From Lentisphaeria bacterium (GTDB taxonomy: Bacteria; Verrucomicrobiota; Lentisphaeria; JABSQK01; UBA12247): a stretch of 11,545 nucleotides of DNA. The position numbers were made by a program, and so were the translations under genes. Position 1 is the stretch's first letter, and each line of letters begins with the position of its first letter. Location of the stretch: NCBI GenBank assembly GCA_003477185.1, contig DMTJ01000104.1:1-11545 (forward strand), written 5' to 3'. Shown piece after piece: positions 1-6,692 of this stretch. Below the pieces are notes generated by a model. It made no database searches, had not been told where the DNA came from, and saw only the letters and a program-made list of their open reading frames with translations.

Positions 1-287
1 CTGCAGTCGTGCGCCAGGCGATTCGTCGAATCGAAGGTCTTGACAGTATTGACGCCGAGGAGTTTCGGCGCGAGCGTCGTCGCTCCTTGCGTTATCTGGG
101 AGATATGGCTCGCAAACTGCGTACCCACGTTCCCGCCGAGCCATGCGAGCGTTTGCAGCAGGAGTTGCTGGAAGCGATTATCGAGGAGCATTTCGAGCGT
201 GCGGCCGAGATCCGTGACGAACTCCGTGAACTTGGCGGTGAACTGCCGAAGCAGGCTTTGTCGAACCTGTCTGCTGTGCGAGTCTGA
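1..287 (+). CDS. UVR-motif protein, C-terminal part (5' end outside window)
   Basis: The reading frame is open from the left edge (codons begin at base 3) to the TGA ending at 287, so about 94 residues are visible. Counting from the GTG at 9, residues 48-75 (nt 150-233) match the UVR consensus: an amphipathic helical hairpin with E-L-L-E-A-I-I-E-E then H-F-E-R-A-A-E-I-R-D-E-L-R-E-L. This motif is known from the UvrB C-terminus, UvrC, and McsA-type protein-arginine kinase activators, where it mediates protein-protein contact. The upstream part is rich in Arg and Glu and looks helical. I see no Cys-X-X-Cys zinc fingers, but those would lie upstream in McsA. The GTG at 9 has no visible ribosome binding site, so it is probably not the true start. 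Because the motif is followed by only about 17 residues, this is the C-terminus of its protein. McsA-like is my first guess; UvrB is possible but less likely because its UVR motif usually sits at the very end. Confidence 0.7.
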   Translation, partial: AVVRQAIRRIEGLDSIDAEEFRRERRRSLRYLGDMARKLRTHVPAEPCERLQQELLEAIIEEHFERAAEIRDELRELGGELPKQALSNLSAVRV

Positions 288-319
288 CACAGGCCATTCG
301 GGGTTCCTCAAGAACTGAT

Positions 320-325
320 GGAGAG
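320..325 (+). promoter_or_regulatory. Ribosome binding site choosing the start at 333
   Basis: GGAGAG lies 7 nt before the ATG at 333, an ideal Shine-Dalgarno position. The in-frame ATG at 318 overlaps this site and has no purine-rich site of its own, so 333 is the better start for the small membrane protein. Confidence 0.5.
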
Positions 326-332
326 TGCGCGC

Positions 333-680
333 ATGCCCCTGGGGAAACCTCAATTGGCCTTGAGCGCAGTCGTCCTGACAACCGTCGCTACGCTTGCGCT
401 GGTCCAGCTTTCGACCGAAATTCTGGAATCGTATGTTTTGGGTATCTTCGTCGCTACGCCGTTGATTTGCGGTGCCCCGTTTGTCCTGAGCTACAACTGG
501 CAACATGAGCCGGTTTTTGGCGAGTCCATCTTCATCCGTACAATGATGGAGCCAGAGCCGTATTGGGGCTGGCTGCGCGATGAGCTGATTCACTTGATCC
601 ACAAAATGGTGTTGAACCACATCAAGCACGCGGTGGAGACGAAAGCCAGCTCGGTGCTCTCACGGAGCTGGATTGGTTAG
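333..680 (+). CDS. Small two-helix membrane protein, unrecognised
   Basis: A 115-residue protein from ATG 333 (an ATG at 318 would add five residues). Two hydrophobic stretches are visible near the N-terminus: roughly residues 8-27 (A-L-S-A-V-V-L-T-T-V-A-T-L-A-L-V) and 34-54 (Y-V-L-G-I-F-V-A-T-P-L-I-C-G-A-P-F-V). They are separated by a short loop with two Glu residues, so they probably form a helical hairpin in the inner membrane. The remaining ~60 residues are polar, with acidic and aromatic residues (E-P-E-P-Y-W-G-W) followed by a His/Lys-rich, probably helical segment (H-L-I-H-K-M-V-L-N-H-I-K-H). I do not recognise a family. It lies 45 nt downstream of the UVR-motif gene on the same strand and could be cotranscribed with it, but shares no obvious function. 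Its 79-nt distance from the next gene suggests it is not part of the large three-gene set. Confidence 0.55.
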   Translation: MPLGKPQLALSAVVLTTVATLALVQLSTEILESYVLGIFVATPLICGAPFVLSYNWQHEPVFGESIFIRTMMEPEPYWGWLRDELIHLIHKMVLNHIKHAVETKASSVLSRSWIG

Positions 681-749
681 GCTACTGCTGCGGCGGTTGT
701 ATTCACCACAATGACAGTTACTGACACCGTACTTGTTCGCTTATTAACC

Positions 750-754
750 GGAGG
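750..754 (+). promoter_or_regulatory. Ribosome binding site of the first large gene
   Basis: GGAGG with a 5-nt spacer to the ATG at 760. This strong site fixes the start and agrees with the Sec signal peptide beginning at that codon. I see no convincing -35/-10 pair in the 79-nt gap before it (681-759). Confidence 0.6.
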
Positions 755-759
755 CTTGA

Positions 760-3700
760 ATGTTGTTGCCTACTTTTTCCAGTAGGTTCTTGCTCTGCGT
801 GTCGCTGTTGAGCCTGTCCTTATGGAGTGCGGCGGAAACGCTTCGTTGTGACCGCTTTGTCTTGGCTGATGTCGTCGGTGTCTTTGAGGTTCAGCACCTG
901 GCGGGGCCGGATCAGGTACTGCGAACTTCGCAACTGCTGGAACGAAGGGCAGGGGAGGGGAGGCTGCGCGTCAGTGGCGAGGGGTTTCAGATCACTTTCT
1001 CGGTTGAAGCGCACACAAACTACCTGGTTCTGCGCCTCGAAAAGGTGGTGGAGCCAGCTCCCGGGACGCTGATGACGTTCGCCTTTCGACTGGCAGCGAA
1101 CAGCGAGTACGTGCTGACCCGGCTGGAGTACATGACTGTGCCAACGGATGGCGAGCGGGGAATGTCCTGGCCCTGGATCTGGGGCCGAAATACGGCGAAC
1201 CCGCTGGGGGCGTTCGCGATTCAGGCTCCGCGGAATGACCAGGAATTCGATGAAAACCTACTCCAGATGTGGGTGGAAGATGGGCTGCCGCATCCGACCG
1301 GGGAGTGGACAATCGAGCGCGCCCGGATTTGGCTGAGCCACTGGCAGCAGCGCTTTGCGGACCAGAGTTGCATCGTGCTTGGCGCCAAAACGCGGGGGGA
1401 ACTGGAGCAGGTGACTGCCTGGGCCGATTCGCTGAAGATGAAACGGGTTTATCTGCACACCGATACCTGGCGTGGGGAATACTGGCCATACCAACACTCG
1501 TATCTGCGGGTGAATCCTGAGGTGTTCCCGGGTGGCGAGAAGGATTTGAATGACTACACCATCTCGCTGCGGGAGAAGGGCATGGGGTTTGCCGTGCACA
1601 GCACCTGCATGTCTATTGGCCGAAACGATCCGGACTATGTACGAGACGGGGTCGATCCGCGCCTGTCGCGCTGGGTTCGAGGGACGTTGACGGAGGCCGT
1701 CGGGCAGGAGGCGAAGACGCTCTATTTTTGCCCGGCACCGGGGGTGCGCCATCCGCGCATGGTTCGCCACGTTTGGGCGGGGCCAGGGACAATGCCGTCT
1801 TGGATGGACCTTAAGATGTTTTTGGTGGGGGACGAACTGGTGGAGGCCGAGACGGTCGACCATTCAAGGCAGGACGTATGGGTGCTGAAGGGCTGCCGCC
1901 GCGGGGCATGGGGCAAGGACGCGAGGTCGCACCCGGCGGGCACCAAATGCGAGGGCATGGTCAGACCGTATCGTCAGGTCTTTGTTCCAGATCCGGATTC
2001 TACGCTCTTCGTGGAGACGATTCAGCGGTGGGCCGAATTCTGTACGCGGAACAGTGTAGATCATCTTGAGTGCGATGCGTTGGAGGATCACGCAGACAAG
2101 CCCTGGGGCGTAGGCAAGTTCAGCTGGCTGCTCAGTTCTGCACTGAGTTTGCCTAGCACCAGCAACACCTCGAGCGGGAGCCCTCTGCCATTCCAGGTGG
2201 AGTACTGGTTCCGGGGGAGTCGGCAGGTGGTTGCCAATCATGCTCGGGGGGGAGTTGCGGGTGGCGCTAGCCTTCCGCTGTATGCACACAGCGAGATCCG
2301 GCAGGCGACCGGGCCCTACGAGATTCTTTATAAGCCGGGGGAGATGGTCGGGCGCGGCAGTAGCAGCTTCAATGTGTCCTCTCCGTGGCCGATGTTTGGC
2401 GTCACGCCAGAAATTCTGTCCACTCAGGGGCTGGTGCCGATGGTCGAGGACTTGCTGCGCGATTGGCGAAGCGCGCTCCAGACGATCAGCCCAGGCTGTC
2501 GCAAGACGCTGGGTAAGGAATACGGCGTGTTTCGCAGCCCAATCGGGAAGGGCGGAAATCAGCCGGGGACCGATGTCCTTTTTCGGCCTGAGAGTGTGGA
2601 GGGACAAAGCCAGATTACCCCGCTGCGGTTGCTGGGCCGGAGTTCAGGCGAGTTGAATTGGGGATATGGCCAGGAGTTCGGCCCGATCGTGCCACGGCAA
2701 TACCTGCGCGTGGGCGAATCGCTCCAACTGGCCAACCCCTGGCAGGCACAGGAGCCAGAGTTTTTGATTCGGGTGATGGGAGAGTTGGCAGGGACCAATG
2801 ACGAGTGGCAAGCTCCGGAGACCGCTCAGACCGAGGATTCTATTCTGGCGGCCTATGAGGCGGGGACTACGAACGATTTCAGCGCGCACCCGCTGCACAG
2901 CGCCCGCCATATCTGGGCGGCTGAAGCTGTAGAGAATGGTGCGGCAATGCCCGGTGTGGTGCAGCTGCGGCGCAGCTTCAGGGTCAATCTGCGCAAGTTC
3001 AAAGGAGCCCGCCTGTATCTCCAGCTGGATGATGAGGCCGTTGCCTATGTGAATGGCAAGAAGGTGTTCTCGGGCGGCAGCTTCGACCAACTGCAGTTTG
3101 TTGAAGTCCGCAATTTTCGCCACGGGCCGAACGAGGTTTTGATCAAGGCCACGAACGCCGGGGGGGCCGGTAGTGTGGCTGCAGCGCTGCACATTCAAGA
3201 AGGAAGCGCCACGCGTGACCTGGCGAGTGATGGTTCCTGGCAGGCCAGAATTGGCGACGGCGCCTGGGGGGCCGTCGCAGATCTGGGGGCGTACGGTGCC
3301 AGTGTCTGGCCTAAGGTTGCCCCGCAACCCGCAGTCGTCTATCGGGACTTGATGCCCGCGCTAGGAACGATCGAGCCTGGAGAAGGCCATGAGCTGACGT
3401 TGGTTGACGATGCCCTGCAGATCAGCTATCGCAACGAGAGCAGCGCCCTGACCATGCATCTTAAGGATCGCCCTGCCTGGGCAATGTCCTTAGACATGAG
3501 CGCGGCGCGCGGCGTTGGCTGCACCGTGACTGGCGATGGCAGTGGGGCGGTCTTGGTGATTACCATTGAGGGGCATGGGTACAGGGACTACGTGATTCCG
3601 ATCGATTTTACCGGCACTCGTGAGCTGCAGATTCCGACTGGTGAGGTCGCCTGGGCTATGCCCGAGTGGAGCTGGCGCGGGCACGGCAGGTTTCGTTATG

Positions 3701-4101
3701 ACCGGATTCGCAAGGTGCGGGTTGGCTTCGGTACAGTCCCGGCCGCAACGCAGGCCCAGATTACGGTCCGCGATATTCGGCCGCTGCGCGAAGTGGCGAC
3801 AGAAGTGCGCGACTTGACGATCCGGATTGGCGGTGGCCGGGAACTCGTGGTACTGGGAGCAATCAACAGCGGCCAGTACCTGTGGTATCGTGGTGGAGAC
3901 AGCCTGGGGATCTATGACCTGAATTGGAACAAGCTGCGGGATTGCGAAGTACGCAAACAGAAGTTCTCGGCCCCCAAGGGGCGATTTAATCTACAATTGA
4001 CAGGTGCAGAAACTGGGCATCAGCCATGGCTGGAGACTCAGTTCTTCGTCAAGGGCGTTCCGATTGTGCCCAGCGCTCCCACTCCAACTGTAGGCAACTA
4101 A
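760..4101 (+). CDS. Secreted multidomain TIM-barrel glycosidase-like protein
   Basis: The 1113-residue protein starts with a Sec signal peptide: hydrophobic core at about 9-22, likely cleavage after S-A-A (23-25). A beta-rich region follows to about 200. Residues ~205-560 look like a TIM barrel: G-E-L-E-Q-V-T-A-W-A (213-222), Y-L-H-T-D-T-W (231-237), H280, N-D-P-D-Y-V (289-294), D-P-R-L-S (299-303), and a strand-end acid cluster L-E-C-D-A-L-E-D (436-443). D235, D439 and E442 are candidate catalytic acids. Between these lies a beta insertion with G-D-E-L-V (357-361), C-R-R-G-A-W-G-K (379-386) and H-P-A-G-T (391-395). From memory, this order of blocks occurs in uncharacterised glycosidase-like proteins of Bacteroidota and Verrucomicrobiota; I cannot verify that here. 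Residues ~715-815 resemble the jelly-roll sugar-binding domain of family 2 glycosidases (Y-V-N-G-K-K-V-F at 763-770). Residues ~865-1010 form another carbohydrate-binding-like beta sandwich, with more beta structure and a Pro-rich tail beyond. The substrate is unknown. The next gene starts 2 nt downstream, so they are likely cotranscribed. Confidence 0.8.
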   Translation: MLLPTFSSRFLLCVSLLSLSLWSAAETLRCDRFVLADVVGVFEVQHLAGPDQVLRTSQLLERRAGEGRLRVSGEGFQITFSVEAHTNYLVLRLEKVVEPAPGTLMTFAFRLAANSEYVLTRLEYMTVPTDGERGMSWPWIWGRNTANPLGAFAIQAPRNDQEFDENLLQMWVEDGLPHPTGEWTIERARIWLSHWQQRFADQSCIVLGAKTRGELEQVTAWADSLKMKRVYLHTDTWRGEYWPYQHSYLRVNPEVFPGGEKDLNDYTISLREKGMGFAVHSTCMSIGRNDPDYVRDGVDPRLSRWVRGTLTEAVGQEAKTLYFCPAPGVRHPRMVRHVWAGPGTMPSWMDLKMFLVGDELVEAETVDHSRQDVWVLKGCRRGAWGKDARSHPAGTKCEGMVRPYRQVFVPDPDSTLFVETIQRWAEFCTRNSVDHLECDALEDHADKPWGVGKFSWLLSSALSLPSTSNTSSGSPLPFQVEYWFRGSRQVVANHARGGVAGGASLPLYAHSEIRQATGPYEILYKPGEMVGRGSSSFNVSSPWPMFGVTPEILSTQGLVPMVEDLLRDWRSALQTISPGCRKTLGKEYGVFRSPIGKGGNQPGTDVLFRPESVEGQSQITPLRLLGRSSGELNWGYGQEFGPIVPRQYLRVGESLQLANPWQAQEPEFLIRVMGELAGTNDEWQAPETAQTEDSILAAYEAGTTNDFSAHPLHSARHIWAAEAVENGAAMPGVVQLRRSFRVNLRKFKGARLYLQLDDEAVAYVNGKKVFSGGSFDQLQFVEVRNFRHGPNEVLIKATNAGGAGSVAAALHIQEGSATRDLASDGSWQARIGDGAWGAVADLGAYGASVWPKVAPQPAVVYRDLMPALGTIEPGEGHELTLVDDALQISYRNESSALTMHLKDRPAWAMSLDMSAARGVGCTVTGDGSGAVLVITIEGHGYRDYVIPIDFTGTRELQIPTGEVAWAMPEWSWRGHGRFRYDRIRKVRVGFGTVPAATQAQITVRDIRPLREVATEVRDLTIRIGGGRELVVLGAINSGQYLWYRGGDSLGIYDLNWNKLRDCEVRKQKFSAPKGRFNLQLTGAETGHQPWLETQFFVKGVPIVPSAPTPTVGN

Positions 4102-4103
4102 CC

Positions 4104-6590
4104 ATGAGCCCCATGATGCCACGAGACTCCGACTATACCTACATGTTCTGGAACCATGGCTGGCGTGGTGAATCCGCAGAAGGCAAGCGGGTGATGTCAA
4201 TCCAGACGGGCCGATATGCGTGCGCGTTCGACACGGAGCGGGCGGCCTTGCTACACTTTGGTGTGTTGGCAAAAAAAGCGGATGCCACGCAGGCTTTGAC
4301 CGCTGGAAATGACCTGATTTATGACTTGCCAGCGGCGAGCCTGAGCTGGCATTTGGAAGCGGACAGCACGAGCTACCAAGTGCGTGGTTCGAGGGACACC
4401 TGCCGGACGAAGGAGAATTTAGAGGCGCTGGGCCTGCCGCTGTCGCTCTTGGATGAGCGCACGCCCGGCGAGCAAACGCGGATGATTGTCAGCGGACGCT
4501 TCGTGCAGCGATTCGATATGGAGCGGCTGTGCTTCGAGAGTGATTCAGGCGACGCTTTGCCGGTCGCTGGTAGAGTGGAGGTAACCGCACTACCCGACTA
4601 CGTTGCAGTGACGATGGAGGTGACTGCCGAGCGAGACGTCGAGCTATCAAGGCTTACGGCGCGGCTGAAGCTTGGGGCTTGTGAGACTGACGCAGGCGAG
4701 GAGTTGGTAATCTGGGTGCCGCAAGAACAGCGAGGTAGCGTGCATCGGGATGAGGCCAATGGTGCGATTGAAATCGCGGTGCCTGGCACCACGATCGGGT
4801 GCGATACCCCTCTGCGTCTTACCTTTTTCGTAGACGCAGAGGCGTCTGAGAGTTGTGTTGGGTCTGAGGCTGAGATTCGAGCGCAGGGGATCGCGCCATA
4901 CTCTGATTCAATACCAGTGGAGTATGATGCTGATCGCGGTCTGCATTGGCTCTCTCTTCCCGAGGTGGGAGAGAATTGGGATATGGAGGGGAATCGAGAT
5001 TTCATGGAGCGCGTCAGGCTCGTTATCACTAATTCTTCGCCCACTACGGCTCGGGTACCGTTGGTGTTTGCAAAGTCCAAAAACGTGGCAGGCATTACGG
5101 GGATGACGCCGATGTTGCGACAGGTCGATGGCCAGCCACTCGGGATTCCGGTTCAGATTAGTAAGAACTGGCATTCCACAGCGGGCAAGAGATTTTTGTA
5201 CCAAGGCCCGTGGTTTCAAGGCTATTCACTGCTTACGATTGAACCTGAGACGACCTTTGAGTGCGAGCTGACGATCGCGTACGCGCAGTGGGGAGGCGTG
5301 CCAGCAGCATCTCATGCTCAGCTCTGTCTGATCGGCTACGGCGGGAATCAGCTCTGGGATCAGGCGGCTATCGGCAGCTATGGCGAAACCATCACCTATG
5401 ATCCGGATGTGAATCTGGGGCGATCGATGATCGATGACGTGCGGCCACTCCTGCTAGAAGGTATGCACGAGGCAAAGTGGGGATGGACCAATAATGTGGG
5501 AGGTGGCGATTTTCTTGTCTATTTCAATGAGCGGAATGAGAAGCAGTACCTCACGCGCATGAAGGCCTTTTATGAGCAGTACGGTCCGAACCTCACAAAC
5601 GTGCATTACGCTGGTGTTAGCGCGGACGGGAAGATCAAGGCGCACATGAAGGTTTCTTCCCCTCGCTGTGACGACTTGAGCCGATCCTGTCACTGGTTTC
5701 GCTATGAGGTGAAGGAGCCCGTGGAGTTCTCGCGCCTGGCTTTCTATCAACTAGGCGCAGACGGCTACAACAACCATCAGTTCAACCAGATGGCCTGGGG
5801 AGATAAAGATGGGCTGCGCGAGGAATGGACACCGGGCAAAGGCGGCTTGGTCTATGAGCGTACCGGCCTGCAATGCGATGGCGACCAGATCTGGTTCTCA
5901 CTTCATGACTCGCTACCGGGCCTAGCGCACAGCAGCGGTTTCCGAGAGGCGACGGCCGCGTGGGCAAACCGCGGCCTGGTGGTCCGCTCGTGGTCGGCCC
6001 GATTAGGGGGCAAGGACGCACCTGTGCCATACGCATCCGTATTTCTTACCGACGACCACATTGCCTCGGCAAACGTAGAGCTGAGTGCACCGCCGGATGT
6101 GGGCCGGCTCCTACCGGGAGACTACGTAGAGTGCGAAGTGGAGTTCCTCGTGCTACCCATCTGTGCGGAGCACTACTACGGCCCTAATGCGCCGCTCCGT
6201 GTATCCCTAGAGACAGCCGAGCATTCATGGGAAGCAGTGCAGCGCCAGGCGGCTGGCAACCAGTTGACAGTCACGGCTTCGCAGGGCACGGTGCTACACG
6301 GGAATCCAGTGACGATCCGCGTGGACGCTGCGGATGGTGCAGAGTTCGAAATCAGAGGAGGTGTCAGCTACGTGCCGATCGTGATCGTCGGGCTGTCAGC
6401 ACCCGACGGCTATCGGCTCCAGCTTGGCAAGGGAAACGGTGGCTGGACGGACTTTGATCAGTCGGTTCACGGCAATGACTTTTGGCAAACGGAGTACTGC
6501 GCGGCGCAGAGCATGTGGACCCGCGTTTATAATGTGGATCTGGGCACGCACGCAGGAGAGCAAGCGTTTCGCATAATGCGGGATGCGTGA
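4104..6590 (+). CDS. Large beta-rich protein, paralogue of the downstream lipoprotein; no export signal
   Basis: An 828-residue protein from ATG 4104, 2 nt after the preceding stop, so translational coupling is likely. The frame is also open to an ATG at 4026 inside the previous gene, but that adds 26 polar residues unlike its paralogue and is rejected. No family is recognised. It matches the protein at 6676-9669 along most of its length: Y-T-Y-M-F-W-N-H-G-W-R (11-21), V-Q-I-S-K-N-W-H (350-357), the block from S-H-A-Q (403) through G-Y-G-G-N-Q-L-W-D-Q (411-420), G-G-G-D-F (466-470), G-N-Q-L-T-V near 718, and V-H-G-N-D-F-W-Q-T (788-796). The sequence looks mostly beta-structured. No Sec or lipoprotein signal precedes the first shared block, whereas its paralogue is a predicted lipoprotein, so its location is unclear. 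It contains 14 cysteines. Its position after a secreted glycosidase-like gene suggests a glycan-related job (inference). Catalytic activity cannot be assigned. Confidence 0.8.
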   Translation: MSPMMPRDSDYTYMFWNHGWRGESAEGKRVMSIQTGRYACAFDTERAALLHFGVLAKKADATQALTAGNDLIYDLPAASLSWHLEADSTSYQVRGSRDTCRTKENLEALGLPLSLLDERTPGEQTRMIVSGRFVQRFDMERLCFESDSGDALPVAGRVEVTALPDYVAVTMEVTAERDVELSRLTARLKLGACETDAGEELVIWVPQEQRGSVHRDEANGAIEIAVPGTTIGCDTPLRLTFFVDAEASESCVGSEAEIRAQGIAPYSDSIPVEYDADRGLHWLSLPEVGENWDMEGNRDFMERVRLVITNSSPTTARVPLVFAKSKNVAGITGMTPMLRQVDGQPLGIPVQISKNWHSTAGKRFLYQGPWFQGYSLLTIEPETTFECELTIAYAQWGGVPAASHAQLCLIGYGGNQLWDQAAIGSYGETITYDPDVNLGRSMIDDVRPLLLEGMHEAKWGWTNNVGGGDFLVYFNERNEKQYLTRMKAFYEQYGPNLTNVHYAGVSADGKIKAHMKVSSPRCDDLSRSCHWFRYEVKEPVEFSRLAFYQLGADGYNNHQFNQMAWGDKDGLREEWTPGKGGLVYERTGLQCDGDQIWFSLHDSLPGLAHSSGFREATAAWANRGLVVRSWSARLGGKDAPVPYASVFLTDDHIASANVELSAPPDVGRLLPGDYVECEVEFLVLPICAEHYYGPNAPLRVSLETAEHSWEAVQRQAAGNQLTVTASQGTVLHGNPVTIRVDAADGAEFEIRGGVSYVPIVIVGLSAPDGYRLQLGKGNGGWTDFDQSVHGNDFWQTEYCAAQSMWTRVYNVDLGTHAGEQAFRIMRDA

Positions 6591-6642
6591 ATTCTGCGGT
6601 GAAGCCGTTGCATTGCCCATGGTTGGGTTCATCAGTGGCGAC

Positions 6643-6692
6643 TGAAACGATTTTCACTGGGCGTGACAAGGATTTATGAAACGATTTTCGCT
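6643..6692 (+). repeat. Short direct repeat over the start of the lipoprotein gene
   Basis: TGAAACGATTTTC occurs at 6643-6655 and again at 6677-6689. Extending by three bases gives 15 of 16 identical (6643-6658 and 6677-6692). The copies are 34 nt apart start to start, and the second begins inside the ATG of the downstream gene. It could be an operator pair, a small duplication, or chance; the sequence does not say which. Confidence 0.6.

Noticed and set aside
992..1489. Minus-strand frame of 165 codons opposite the first large gene.
   Set aside because: It is Pro/Arg/Ser-rich, typical of an antisense shadow in GC-rich coding DNA, with no domain and no start signal. Other long minus frames at 1258-1863, 1864-2607 and 2644-3327 are rejected for the same reason.
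4026..4103. N-terminal extension of the middle large gene, starting inside the first large gene.
   Set aside because: The added 26 residues are polar, have no match in the paralogue, and the overlap would cover the end of a gene with a well-supported frame. ATG 4104 fits the coupling distance and the paralogue alignment.
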